Shown here in pieces: positions 56,437 through 64,000 of a stretch of DNA of 64,000 bases. The stretch's first letter is position 1; every line of letters begins with the position of its first letter. Source of the DNA: Lysobacter auxotrophicus (lineage in GTDB: Bacteria > Pseudomonadota > Gammaproteobacteria > Xanthomonadales > Xanthomonadaceae); NCBI RefSeq assembly GCF_027924565.1, contig NZ_AP027041.1:1302001-1366000 (forward strand), read 5' to 3'. The notes beneath the pieces were generated by a model. That model was not told where the DNA came from. It worked only from the letters and a program-made list of their open reading frames with translations, and made no database searches. The position numbers and the translations under genes were made by a program.

Positions 56437-57328
56437 GGCTGATCCGGTTGCGCAGCACGATGGCGCGCGCGACGAGGCTGATGAGGAGGACGAAAGCGGT
56501 GAGCACGAGCGCGCCGGCCCAGGCCAGCACCTGCCAGGACTCGTACGGGCTGCCGGCGAACTGGTTCATCACCACCGGCACCGAGGCCATCGGCTGCAGC
56601 ACGTTGGCCGACCAGTACTGGTTGCCGAACGCGGTGAACAGCAGCGGCGCGGTTTCGCCGGAAATGCGCGCCAGCGCCAGCAGGATGCCGGTGACGATGC
56701 CCGCCGACGCGCTGCGATAGAGCACCTGCACGATCACCTTCCACTGCGGCACGCCGAGCGACAGCGCGGCTTCGCGCATCTGCGCCGGCACCAGTCGCAG
56801 CATTTCGTCGGTGGTTCGCACCACCACCGGCAGCACGATGAAGGCGAGCGAGATCGCACCGGCCAGCGCCGAGAAGTTGCCGCCGGTCTGCATCACCACC
56901 AGCGTGTAGACGAACAGGCCCAGCACGATCGACGGCGCCGACAGCAGGATGTCGTTGACGAAGCGCACCACCGTGCCGAACTTTCGCGCGTGGCCGTATT
57001 CGGCGAGCCACGTACCCGCCGCGATGCCCAGCGGCGTGCCGATCAGGATGGCGATCACGCACATCACGGCGCTGCCGAAGAAGGCGTTCATCAGGCCGCC
57101 CTCCTGCATGGGCGGCGGCGTGTTCTGCGTGAACAGCGCCCAGTTGATGCCGCCGATGCCCTTGGCGATCAGCGTCCACAGGATCCAGCCCAGGAAGAAC
57201 AGGCCGAACAGCGCCGCCGCGCACGCCAGCACGAGCGAGACGACGTTGATGATCCTGCGGCGACGATACAGCGCGTCGGCGACCTTGAATTCGCGTTCGG
57301 TCTTGACCGAGACGGTGGGGGCGCTCAT
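56429..57328 (-). CDS. pstA: Phosphate ABC transporter permease PstA
   Basis: 299 aa inner-membrane permease with six predicted transmembrane helices after a cytoplasmic N-terminus ([20 protein letters not shown]). The EAA-type loop contacting PstB is in [18 protein letters not shown]. The start at 57328 shares one base with the pstC stop (TGATG), so the two permeases are coupled. Confidence 0.95.
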   Translation of the reverse strand: MSAPTVSVKTEREFKVADALYRRRRIINVVSLVLACAAALFGLFFLGWILWTLIAKGIGGINWALFTQNTPPPMQEGGLMNAFFGSAVMCVIAILIGTPLGIAAGTWLAEYGHARKFGTVVRFVNDILLSAPSIVLGLFVYTLVVMQTGGNFSALAGAISLAFIVLPVVVRTTDEMLRLVPAQMREAALSLGVPQWKVIVQVLYRSASAGIVTGILLALARISGETAPLLFTAFGNQYWSANVLQPMASVPVVMNQFAGSPYESWQVLAWAGALVLTAFVLLISLVARAIVLRNRISHD

Positions 57329-58299
57329 CAGGTGCCCTCCTTGCGGGCGAGCTTGAGCAGCATGAAGCGCGCGATGGCCAGCACGACGAAGGTCACGATG
57401 AACAGCACGAAGCCCAGCAGCAGCAGCGCGGAGCGGTAGGTTTCCGTCGCCTCGCCGAAGTCGTTGGCGATCAGCGCGGCGATCGTCGTGCCCGGTTCGA
57501 GCAGCGAGGCGGAGAAGTTGACGCTGTTGCCGATGACGAAGGCGACCGCCATCGTCTCGCCCAGCGCACGGCCCAGGCCGAGGAAGATGCCGCCGATCAC
57601 CGCCGAGCGCGTGTACGGCAGCACGATGTCCCAGCTCACTTCCCACTTCGTCGAGCCCAGCGCGTACGCCGATTCCTTCAGGCGCGTGGGCACGGTGAGG
57701 AAGACCTCGCGCATCACCGAGGAGATGAAGGGGATCACCATGATCGCCAGCACGATGCCGGCGGTCAGCATGCCGATGCCCAGCGGCGGGCCCTGGAAGA
57801 GGGCGCCGACGACCGGCAGCGTGCCGACGTGGTCGTTGAGCCACGGCGTCACGTATTCGGTCATCACCGGCACGAGCACGAACAGGCCCCACATGCCGTA
57901 GATGATCGAGGGAATGCCGGCGAGCAGTTCGATCGCCGTGCCGATCGGGCCGCGCGCCCAGCGCGGTGCGACTTCGGTGAGGAAGAAGGCGATGCCGAAG
58001 CTCACCGGCACCGCGATCACCATCGCGATGAGCGCGGTGACGACGGTGCCGTAGATCGGCACGAGCGCGCCGTAGCGGTTCTCGACCGGGTTCCATTCGG
58101 TGCTGAAGAAGAAGCGCAGGCCTTCGGCTTGAAGCACGTGGCGACCGCCCCACAGCATCGACAGCGCCGCGCTGGCGAGCGCGACGAGCACGAAGACCAC
58201 GGTGCAGGTGAGCACGATGCGGAACAGCCGGTCGTTGCGCGCGTCCTGGTGGTCGCGCGCGGCGGGAACTTCGACGGCGGGGAGGGAAGTGGCGTTCAT
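57328..58299 (-). CDS. pstC: Phosphate ABC transporter permease PstC
   Basis: 323 aa, six to seven transmembrane helices, with the EAA loop in KESAYALGSTKWEVSWDIVL and the conserved LGRALGETMAVAFVIGN. The start at 58299 (MNATSLPAVEV) avoids an upstream extension that is translated repeat DNA. About 420 bases of repeats separate it from pstS. Confidence 0.95.
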   Translation of the reverse strand: MNATSLPAVEVPAARDHQDARNDRLFRIVLTCTVVFVLVALASAALSMLWGGRHVLQAEGLRFFFSTEWNPVENRYGALVPIYGTVVTALIAMVIAVPVSFGIAFFLTEVAPRWARGPIGTAIELLAGIPSIIYGMWGLFVLVPVMTEYVTPWLNDHVGTLPVVGALFQGPPLGIGMLTAGIVLAIMVIPFISSVMREVFLTVPTRLKESAYALGSTKWEVSWDIVLPYTRSAVIGGIFLGLGRALGETMAVAFVIGNSVNFSASLLEPGTTIAALIANDFGEATETYRSALLLLGFVLFIVTFVVLAIARFMLLKLARKEGT

Positions 58300-58379
58300 C
58301 CGGAGGGTTTCGTGTGGCCGGTTCCGTGCGTGTTTCGGCGGGCGCGAAGGCGATTGGGTGGTGCGCGATGCGTGGTGTT

Positions 58380-58407
58380 CGTCATTCCCGCGAAGGCGGG
58401 AATCCAT
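58380..58407. repeat. CGTCATTCCCGC-type repeat (copy d)
   Basis: CGTCATTCCCGCGAAGGCGG then GAATCCA, matching copies a and b exactly, in the pstS-pstC gap. Confidence 0.85.
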
Positions 58408-58469
58408 GGACGTTGTCGCCGACCTGCCGGGAGAGAGAGGGAGAGCGGGCCGGCGATGCGTTCATGGGT

Positions 58470-58680
58470 TCTCCGCGTTTCGCGGGATGACGGTGACGCT
58501 TTGATGCGTATTGCGGTGTTTCCTGCCGTCATTCCCGTGCGGGCGGGAGCGAGGTTTTGCTCTTGCTCTTTGCCGTTATTTCCGCGTAGGCGGGAGTCCA
58601 TCTGTCCGCCGCGTCACGCTTGACGAATGACCCCTGCTGCGTGGTCAGCCTGGATCCCGGCTTTCGCCGGGATGACGCAT
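58470..58680. repeat. Cluster of decayed CGTCATTCCCGC-type repeats
   Basis: Four diverged copies: GCGTTTCGCGGGATGACGG (about 58475), GTCATTCCCGTGCGGGCGGG (about 58529), a TTTCCGCGTAGGCGGGA copy (about 58578) and an inverted copy ending GATGACG (about 58650-58678). Confidence 0.7.
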
Positions 58681-58688
58681 CGGCAAAG

Positions 58689-58711
58689 GCGCTCGCGCGT
58701 TGCGCGAGCGC
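58689..58711 (-). terminator. Strong hairpin just after the lipoprotein pstS
   Basis: GCGCTCGCGC and GCGCGAGCGC pair perfectly over 10 bp around a 3-base loop, ten bases beyond the stop codon; followed on the minus strand by CCTTTGCC. It may protect the pstS mRNA end or partly stop transcription before pstC. Confidence 0.6.
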
Positions 58712-58720
58712 GCCGATGCG

Positions 58721-59818
58721 TCACTTGAACTCGGCTGCCCAGTAGGCTTCGACCTGCTTCACCAGCTCCGGCGGCAGCGGGACGTAGTCCAGCGCCTGCG
58801 CCTGCGACTGGCCCTGTTCGAAGGCCCACTTGAAGAACTCGCGCGTGTCGGCCGACCGCTTGGCGTCCTTCGGCGTCTTGTACATCAGGATGAAATTGGT
58901 CGCGGTGATCGGCCAGGCCTGGTCGCCGGCTGCGTTGGTGACGACCAGGTTGAAGTCCTTCGCGCTCGCCCAGTCGGCGCCCGCGGCGGCGGCCTGGAAG
59001 GTTTCGGCGCTCGGCTGCACCCAGTTGCCGGCGGCGTTCTGCAAGGATGCGAACGCCATCTTGTTCTGCAGCGCGTAGGCCAGTTCGACGTAACCGATCG
59101 AACCCTTGATCTGCTTCACGTACGAGGCAACGCCCTCGTTGCCCTTGCCGCCCACGCCGCCCGGCCACTGCACCGAGGTGCCTTCGCCGACCTTCGACTT
59201 CCAGTCCGGCGACACCTTCGACAGGTAGTTGGTGAAGTTGAACGTCGTGCCCGAACCGTCGGAGCGGTGGACGATGTTGATCTTGGTCGACGGCAGGTTC
59301 ACGCCCGGGTTCACGGCGGCGATCGCCGGATCGTTCCAGGTCGCGACCTTGCCGGCGAAGATGTCGGCCAGCAGCGGGCCGGTGAGGCGCAGCTTGCCGG
59401 GCTCGATGCCTTCGATGTTCACCACCGGCACCACGCCGCCGATGGCCGACGGGAACTGGCCCAGGCCCGCGGTCGCGAGTTCGTCGGACGCCAGCGGCTT
59501 GTCGGACGAACCGAAGTCCACCGTGCCGGCCTTGATCTGCGCGATGCCGCCGCCGGAACCGATCGACTGGTAGTTGACCTTCGCGCCGGTGGCCTTGTTG
59601 TAGTCGTCCGACCACTTGGAGATCAGCGGATAGATGAACGTGGCGCCGGCGCCGGTGATCTGCGCGGCGACCTTGTCGCCCGCGGGAGCGTTCGCGGCGG
59701 GCGCGCCGGCGTCGGCGGCGGTGGCCGGTGCGTTGGTGTCGCCGGCGGGCTTGCAGGCCGCGGCGGACAGGGCGATGGCGAAGGCGAGGGCGGCAATGCG
59801 GGCCGACGACGGGTTCAT
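58721..59818 (-). CDS. pstS: Phosphate-binding lipoprotein PstS (second copy)
   Basis: 365 aa. The signal sequence ends in a lipobox (SAAAC, Cys at about 22), then an Ala/Pro/Thr-rich linker to about 50, so this copy should be membrane-tethered. The phosphate-binding residues are in GAGATFIYP, IGSGGGIAQ, DFGSSDKPL and HRSDGSGTTFNF. It is closely related to the other PstS at 60145, which is freely periplasmic. A PhoB-like site lies about 60 bases upstream of its start, so it could be transcribed separately as well as from the upstream gene. Confidence 0.95.
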   Translation of the reverse strand: MNPSSARIAALAFAIALSAAACKPAGDTNAPATAADAGAPAANAPAGDKVAAQITGAGATFIYPLISKWSDDYNKATGAKVNYQSIGSGGGIAQIKAGTVDFGSSDKPLASDELATAGLGQFPSAIGGVVPVVNIEGIEPGKLRLTGPLLADIFAGKVATWNDPAIAAVNPGVNLPSTKINIVHRSDGSGTTFNFTNYLSKVSPDWKSKVGEGTSVQWPGGVGGKGNEGVASYVKQIKGSIGYVELAYALQNKMAFASLQNAAGNWVQPSAETFQAAAAGADWASAKDFNLVVTNAAGDQAWPITATNFILMYKTPKDAKRSADTREFFKWAFEQGQSQAQALDYVPLPPELVKQVEAYWAAEFK

Positions 59819-59879
59819 GCGCAACTCCGAGAGGAAGGATCTGGCCTGCTGGCCGGCTGCGCCATTTGATGATCTTTTT

Positions 59880-59897
59880 GTTACAGCGCTATGACAT
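59880..59897 (-). promoter_or_regulatory. PhoB box upstream of lipoprotein pstS
   Basis: On the minus strand ATGTCAT-AGCG-CTGTAAC: two 7-base direct repeats with a 4-base spacer, close to the CTGTCAT consensus. Confidence 0.75.
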
Positions 59898-59954
59898 CCA
59901 GTCGTCACATATCTGCAATGAGCGGGCGACACTGCTTGAGCCGCTCCTCGTGTG

Positions 59955-60060
59955 CTGCTGGAGCGACCCTTCTCCCGCGAGCGGGAGAAGGTGCCGGCAG
60001 GCGGATGAGGGCGATGAGGATGGGACGCTCGCCGTTCGCCCTCACCCCAACCCCTCTCGA
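59955..60060. repeat. CTTCTCCCGCGAGCGGGAGAAG repeat
   Basis: A palindrome of CTTCTCCCGC and GCGGGAGAAG arms around a 2-base centre, followed by GGTGCCGGCAGGCGGATGAG and, 50 bases on, CCCTCACCCCAACCCCTCTC. This tract resembles a common intergenic element of xanthomonads and related proteobacteria; also relates loosely to the hairpin after rnr. Confidence 0.7.
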
Positions 60061-60079
60061 CCCGGGGCGCTTGAACGAA

Positions 60080-60104
60080 GAAGGCGGGCACTAGGCCCGC
60101 CTTC
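60080..60104 (-). terminator. Terminator after the first pstS
   Basis: GAAGGCGGGC and GCCCGCCTTC form a 10-bp stem around ACTAG, followed on the minus strand by TTCGTTC. It lies 41 bases past the stop codon and would reduce read-through from this pstS into the next. Confidence 0.8.
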
Positions 60105-60144
60105 GATCCACCTGAACTTCGATCCACCTGAAGCCGCGAGCGGA

Positions 60145-61164
60145 TCAGTAGTTCATGTTCGTCGACCAGTAGGTCTCGATCTGCTTCACCAGCGCGTCCG
60201 GCAGCGGGACGTAGTCCAGCGCCTTGGCCTGCGCGTCGCCGTTGGCGTAGACCCAGCGGAAGAATTCCTTGGCGTTCTTGGCGCCGGCGGCGTTCTTGGG
60301 CTGCTTGTACATCAGGATGAAGTTGGTGGCGGTGATCGGCCAGGAGTTCGCGCCCGGGGCGTTGGTCATCACCAGGTAGAAGTCCTTCGCGTTGCCCCAC
60401 TCGGCGCTGGCGGCGGCGGCCGAGAAGCTCTCGTCCGAGGGCAGCACGAAGTTGCCGGCGGCGTTCTTCAGGCGCGAGTACGACATCTTGTTCTGCAGCG
60501 CGTACGACAGCTCGACGTAGCCGATGCCGCCGACGATCTGCTTCACGTAGGCCGCGACGCCTTCGTTGCCCTTGCCGCCGATGCCGACCGGCCACTTGAC
60601 CGACGTGCCTTCACCGACCTTGGTCTTCCACTCCGGCGACACCTTCGCGAGGTAGTTGACGAAGTTGAACGTGGTGCCCGAACCGTCCGAACGATGCACG
60701 ACGGTGATCTTGCGGTCCGGCAGCTGCACGCCACCGTTGAGCGCGGCGATCGCCGGGTCGTTCCACTTGGTGATCTTGCCCAGGAAGATGTTGGCGAGCG
60801 TGTCGCCGTCCAGCTTCAGCGCGCCCGAGGCCACGCCCGGCACGTTGACCACCGGCACCACGCCGCCGATGACCGACGGGAACTGCGCCAGGCCGGCCTG
60901 CGCCAGTTCTTCCGGCTTCAGCGGGGCGTCGGAGGAACCGAAGTCGACCGTCGCGGCCTTGATCTGCGCGATGCCGCCGCCGGAACCGATCGACTGGTAG
61001 TTGACCTTCTTGCCGCTCGCGCGGGCGTAGTCGGCGGACCACTTCGACATCACGGGATACACGAACGACGCGCCGGCGCCGGTGACGTCGGCGGCCTGCG
61101 CACTCATGGCGACGGTGCCGGCCAGCGCGAGCGCGGCGAGGCGGAACTGGATGGACTTGAACAC
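60145..61164 (-). CDS. pstS: Periplasmic phosphate-binding protein PstS (first copy)
   Basis: 339 aa. Signal peptide MFKSIQFRLAALALAGTVA then MSAQA, no lipobox. Binding motifs GAGASFVYP, IGSGGGIAQ, DFGSSDAPL and HRSDGSGTTFNF match the neighbouring PstS; the two differ throughout, so this is an old duplication. Start is GTG at 61164, with AGGAGA 5 bases upstream; no ATG fits the signal peptide. Two PhoB-like sites lie within 100 bases upstream, and a terminator follows the gene. Confidence 0.95.
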   Translation of the reverse strand: MFKSIQFRLAALALAGTVAMSAQAADVTGAGASFVYPVMSKWSADYARASGKKVNYQSIGSGGGIAQIKAATVDFGSSDAPLKPEELAQAGLAQFPSVIGGVVPVVNVPGVASGALKLDGDTLANIFLGKITKWNDPAIAALNGGVQLPDRKITVVHRSDGSGTTFNFVNYLAKVSPEWKTKVGEGTSVKWPVGIGGKGNEGVAAYVKQIVGGIGYVELSYALQNKMSYSRLKNAAGNFVLPSDESFSAAAASAEWGNAKDFYLVMTNAPGANSWPITATNFILMYKQPKNAAGAKNAKEFFRWVYANGDAQAKALDYVPLPDALVKQIETYWSTNMNY

Positions 61165-61213
61165 GATGCTCTCCTGGAGTGACGACGGGCCGTGCCCGTG
61201 CGTGGCGCATTTG

Positions 61214-61231
61214 ATAACCGTTGGATGACAG
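61214..61231 (-). promoter_or_regulatory. PhoB box A upstream of first pstS
   Basis: On the minus strand CTGTCAT-CCAA-CGGTTAT: a perfect first repeat and a 5-of-7 second repeat. Confidence 0.7.
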
Positions 61232-61246
61232 CGCGGAGGCGGGGAT

Positions 61247-61264
61247 GTGACAGCGCTGTTACGT
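61247..61264 (-). promoter_or_regulatory. PhoB box B upstream of first pstS
   Basis: On the minus strand ACGTAAC-AGCG-CTGTCAC; spaced 33 bases (three helical turns) from box A, which is expected for cooperating PhoB dimers. Confidence 0.65.
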
Positions 61265-61276
61265 GATTCTTGACTC

Positions 61277-61370
61277 GTGATTCGTGATTGGTGATTGGTG
61301 ATTCGTGAAAGCGAAGAGCGAAGAGCGGCGGCCCGCTTCTTCGAATCACGAATCACGAATCACGAATCAC
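61277..61370. repeat. Inverted heptamer-repeat element upstream of first pstS
   Basis: Left arm 61277-61309 has four tandem heptamers GTGATTC/G. Right arm 61340-61370 has four GAATCAC heptamers, the complement. A 30-base centre separates them. It lies between the porin gene and the PhoB boxes of pstS. Confidence 0.88.
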
Positions 61371-61373
61371 AAA

Positions 61374-61405
61374 CCAAAAAAAGGCGCGGCCAACCGACCG
61401 CGCCC
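61374..61405 (-). terminator. Intrinsic terminator after the porin gene
   Basis: GGCGCGG and CCGCGCC pair around 8 bases; on the minus strand the stem is followed by TTTTTTT. It lies 42 bases past the porin stop codon. Confidence 0.88.
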
Positions 61406-61446
61406 GGAGTTCCACTAGGGGAGGGAAACAGAAACCGTCGAATCGA

Positions 61447-62733
61447 TTACCAGTAGAACTGGACGCGCGCTTCGATGACGTTCGGGTTGTCGTCGACCTT
61501 GCGGTTGACGAGCTGGCCCTGGTCGGCCGGATCGACCAGGCCCGTCGCCGGCGTGCGCGCGTAGAAGCGCGAGCTGTCGACCATCACGTAGTTCAGCATG
61601 AACTTGAAGTTCGAGCGCCAGTACCAGTTCACGCCGACCGTCCAGCTGTCCATCTGGCCACCGAGGACGCCGTCCACGGCCGCCGCGGCGGTCGGGTTGG
61701 CGGCGGGGATGATCACGCCGTCGTCCAGGTCGATCGAGTCGAAGCGCGCGCCCAGCTGCCACATGCCGCTGGCCGGTTCGTCCGGCAGGCCGGTGGTCGG
61801 CACGCCGCCCTTGTAGCCCCAGGTCTCGCCGGTGATGTTCCACAGGCCGCTGACGTACCAGCTGCTGCTGTCGAAATCCTTCGACTGGCGCGGATTGCCG
61901 TTGTCGTAACGCTCGACCGTCGACTGCATGTACTCGCTCTGCAGCTTGAACGGACCGGTGATCCACATCGCTTCGCCGCCGATGGTGGCCTGGCGGTCGA
62001 CGTTGGTCATGTTGCCGCTGTCGACCAGGCGCGTACCGGCCAGATCAGCCTGCGGACGGGTGCGGATGCGCACGGTGTCCTGGAAGCTGTCGTAGTTCAC
62101 GTACGACAGGCCGAGGTGCACGATGTTGCCGGACTCGTTGATCGGCGCGAACGTGCCGCGCACGCCCCAGCCCGGACCGTGCGGCGTCGGCGCCGGGTGC
62201 TCGGTCAGTTCACGCGTGAAGAAGCTGGTGGTCAGCGACCAGTTGTTGTCGCCGATGCCGTACTGCGCGCCGAGGCGGCGGGCCACACCGTAGGTGTTGG
62301 TGACCATCGCCTTGGAGATGAAGTCGTTGTTCTTGGTCGAGGACAGCTCTTCCAGGCTGTTGGGCTGCTTGAACTGGCCCAGCTGGAAGAAGTGGTTCGA
62401 ATTGCCGCCGATCTTGTACTTGGCGTTCACGTCGAGCCACTTGTCGGCCTTGGCGTCGTAACCGACGACCCACTCGAAGTTGCCCGGGCCCTTGCCCTTG
62501 AGCACCAGCTCGGCGCGGCGCAGTTCGTTGTCGCTGTCGCGGCCGTCCAGCTGGTCGCCGCCGACGTTGAGGTCGGTGAAGTCGCTGTCGAAGTAGTTGT
62601 AGTCGGCCTGGACCAGGCCTTCGAAGGAAACCTCGGAGTTGCCGATCACATCGAGCGCGATTTCGGCATGCGCGGCAGGCGCGACGAGAGCGGCGAGCAG
62701 CGCGACGGACAGGGTGCTGCGGGACAGTTTCAT
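61447..62733 (-). CDS. Phosphate-selective porin of the OprP/OprO family
   Basis: 428 aa outer-membrane beta-barrel. A signal peptide (MKLSRSTLSVALLAALVAPA ending AHA) precedes FEGLVQADYNYFDSD, and charged strands such as RRAELVLKGKGPGNFEWVVG and QLGQFKQPNSLEELSS mark the OprP/OprO group. These porins pass phosphate or polyphosphate when phosphate is scarce. The last residue is Trp in VQFYW rather than the usual Phe. It heads the pst region but has its own terminator, so it is probably a separate PhoB-controlled unit. Confidence 0.92.
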   Translation of the reverse strand: MKLSRSTLSVALLAALVAPAAHAEIALDVIGNSEVSFEGLVQADYNYFDSDFTDLNVGGDQLDGRDSDNELRRAELVLKGKGPGNFEWVVGYDAKADKWLDVNAKYKIGGNSNHFFQLGQFKQPNSLEELSSTKNNDFISKAMVTNTYGVARRLGAQYGIGDNNWSLTTSFFTRELTEHPAPTPHGPGWGVRGTFAPINESGNIVHLGLSYVNYDSFQDTVRIRTRPQADLAGTRLVDSGNMTNVDRQATIGGEAMWITGPFKLQSEYMQSTVERYDNGNPRQSKDFDSSSWYVSGLWNITGETWGYKGGVPTTGLPDEPASGMWQLGARFDSIDLDDGVIIPAANPTAAAAVDGVLGGQMDSWTVGVNWYWRSNFKFMLNYVMVDSSRFYARTPATGLVDPADQGQLVNRKVDDNPNVIEARVQFYW

Positions 62734-62795
62734 GGACGATGGCCCTGGGGCGTGAGAAGACGCTGCGCAGGCTAGGTCGTGAAAGTTGCGTAAAT

Positions 62796-62813
62796 GTGAC
62801 AGCGCTGACTTAT
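62796..62813 (-). promoter_or_regulatory. Possible PhoB half-site upstream of porin
   Basis: On the minus strand a good CTGTCAC preceded by AGCG, as in the two pstS sites, but the second repeat (ATAAGTC) is poor. Confidence 0.4.
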
Positions 62814-62877
62814 TTCGCCGGGATGACCGGGTGATGACGACGAAAACGACAGCGACCGGCGTCGTTACAGAACCTGG

Positions 62878-62974
62878 ACGTCATCCCGGCGAACGCCGGG
62901 TCCCAGGCTGATGACTCGGGTGCTCTGGTACGGCGAACCACCACACCGTCATCCCCGCGAAGGCGGGGATCCAG
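62878..62974. repeat. CGTCATTCCCGC-type repeats, two copies
   Basis: CGTCATCCCGGCGAACGCCG (62878 on) and CGTCATCCCCGCGAAGGCGG (about 62947 on), same orientation, between the porin and nth. Confidence 0.8.
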
Positions 62975-63020
62975 CCGTGAGTGCGTCATGCCTCTGGTCA
63001 GAGGTGCCAGCAGAGACTTT

Positions 63021-63106
63021 GTAGCCCGGGTAAGCGAAGCGCACCCGGGAGCCATCACGGGGTATCCGGCGCGGTAACCCGGGTGCGCTCCGCTTACCCG
63101 GGCTAC
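63021..63106. repeat. GTAG-type REP inverted pair (copy 7)
   Basis: Left arm GTAGCCCGGGTAAGCGAAGC (perfect), right arm with one change, 7 bases past the nth stop on the minus strand. Confidence 0.9.
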
Positions 63107-63113
63107 AACACCG

Positions 63114-63830
63114 CTATGTCGCCACCGGCTCCGGCTCCCCCGGCGTCTTGTCCGGATACCGGCAGATGTCGCGGATGACGCAATGCGGGCAGTCGGGCCG
63201 GCGGGCCTTGCAGACGTAGCGGCCGTGCAGGATCAGCCAGTGGTGCGCATCGAGCAGGTAGTCGGGCGGCACGACCTTCACCAGCCCGTCCTCGACCGCG
63301 CGCACCGTCTTGCCCGGCGCCAGCCCCGTTCGGTTCGCGACGCGGAAGATGTGCGTGTCCACCGCCATCGTCGGCTCGCCGAACGCGGTGTTGAGCACGA
63401 CGTTCGCCGTCTTGCGGCCGACGCCCGGCAGCGCTTCGAGCGCCTCGCGTTCGCGCGGCACTTCGCCGCCGTGCAGCGCGATCAGCTGCTGCGCCATCGC
63501 GACCACGTTCGCGGCCTTCGTGTTGTACAGGCCGATCGTCGAGATGTACGGCTTGAGTCCTTCGACACCGAGCTTCGCGATGGCTTGCGGCGTGTTCGCG
63601 ACCGGAAACAGCTTGCGCGTGGCCTTGTTGACGCCGACGTCGGTCGCCTGCGCGGACAGCGTCACGGCGACGAGCAGCTCGTAGGGCGTGGTGAACTCGA
63701 GTTCGGTCGTCGGCTTGGGATTGAGCGCCTTCAACCGCGCGAACATCGCCTCGATCTCCGCGGCGGACAGGCGGCTGATGCGCCGCGCGCGCTTGCTTGC
63801 GGTCTTTTTCTTCGGTGCGGCGGGCGTCAT
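63114..63830 (-). CDS. nth: Endonuclease III
   Basis: 238 aa DNA glycosylase/AP-lyase for oxidised pyrimidines. The helix-hairpin-helix is LPGVGRKTANVVLN, the catalytic Asp lies in VDTHIFRV with Lys in the HhH, and four cysteines (CKARRPDCPHCVIRDIC) hold the 4Fe-4S cluster. The N-terminal 20 residues are basic and rich in Lys, Arg and Ser, longer than in E. coli. The start overlaps the stop of the upstream gene (ATGA). Confidence 0.96.
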   Translation of the reverse strand: MTPAAPKKKTASKRARRISRLSAAEIEAMFARLKALNPKPTTELEFTTPYELLVAVTLSAQATDVGVNKATRKLFPVANTPQAIAKLGVEGLKPYISTIGLYNTKAANVVAMAQQLIALHGGEVPREREALEALPGVGRKTANVVLNTAFGEPTMAVDTHIFRVANRTGLAPGKTVRAVEDGLVKVVPPDYLLDAHHWLILHGRYVCKARRPDCPHCVIRDICRYPDKTPGEPEPVAT

Positions 63831-64000
63831 GGTTTGTGGCGTTGCGCCGCCTTCGCGCGCGCACGTGCGAGTGCGGCGGCGGCGGCCGAGGGCAGGGCGG
63901 AAGGCGTGGGCGTCGCGACCTCGCTCACCGGCGGTGCGGCACGCTTCTCGGCGCGTTCGCGTGCGCGACGTTCGAGCCGCGCGTTGCGTGCGCGGTAGCG
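63827..64000 (-). CDS. C-terminal end of upstream gene, probably rnfB (partial)
   Basis: 57 codons plus stop are in the window, reading into the right edge. The visible part is Arg/Ala/Glu-rich (YRARNARLERRARERAEKR near its start; PSAAAAALARARAKAAQ near its end) with no domain signature. In xanthomonads nth is preceded by rnfB (electron transport complex subunit B), whose C-terminal tail is of this character. Identity rests on gene order and composition. Confidence 0.5.
   Translation of the reverse strand, partial: RYRARNARLERRARERAEKRAAPPVSEVATPTPSALPSAAAAALARARAKAAQRHKP

Noticed and set aside
58721-61164. Assembly duplication of pstS
   Set aside because: The two proteins differ throughout, have different signal sequences and different flanking DNA, so they are genuine paralogues.
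61277-61370. CRISPR-like array
   Set aside because: Units are 7 bases without spacers and are arranged as inverted arms; no cas genes are present.

Overview
The window reads as a chromosome segment from a high-GC gammaproteobacterium of the Xanthomonadaceae, most like Lysobacter. This is inferred from gene content and order (rpsB-tsf divergent from map-glnD-dapD-arsC-dapE; oprP-pstS-pstCAB-phoU; rnfB/nth) and from an interspersed REP family whose arms begin with GTAG. No 16S gene or other decisive marker is present, so the genus is not proven.

Left part (1-25.4 kb). Translation and nucleotide genes rpsB, tsf, pyrH and frr lie on the minus strand, but their usual cluster is split twice: by a sigma/FecR/TonB-receptor signalling set between tsf and pyrH, and by a zinc efflux gene between pyrH and frr. 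map, glnD, dapD, an ArsC-like gene and dapE follow as a tightly coupled plus-strand operon. Then come a penicillin-acylase-family hydrolase, asparagine synthetase B, a haem-ligand-lacking bacterioferritin, thiopurine methyltransferase, parC, rnk and tRNA-Leu(CAG). Upstream of asnB is what looks like a complete transcription attenuator: a 39-codon leader with six Asn codons in a seven-codon stretch, followed by alternative RNA hairpins that end in an intrinsic terminator.

Middle part (25.8-43.4 kb). Between tRNA-Leu and rnr sits a 17.5-kb glycan-related cluster: inositol-phosphate synthase, a glycoside-hydrolase-like protein with apparently permuted domain order, sugar-nucleotide enzymes (UDP-glucuronate decarboxylase, CDP-paratose epimerase-like, other epimerase and oxidoreductases), five glycosyltransferase-like proteins, a pyruvyl transferase with an FrhB-like partner, a phosphatase and a methyltransferase. 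Eleven of its genes (32.6-43.4 kb) overlap or abut as one operon. The product is unknown.

Right part (43.4-64 kb). rnr and rlmB are followed by a propeller-type diguanylate cyclase, a guanidine-II riboswitch with its exporter gene gdx, a maltose-acetyltransferase-like gene with rnt, and an hvfABC-type RiPP metallophore locus whose precursor carries two EF-hands between EGKCG motifs. Then comes a phosphate-starvation block (oprP-like porin, two tandem PstS, pstCAB, phoU) with PhoB-box-like sites, then nth and the end of a gene likely to be rnfB. Intergenic DNA from 51.8 to 63.1 kb is crowded with short palindromic repeats of several families, including two inverted elements built of heptamer repeats inside the pst region.
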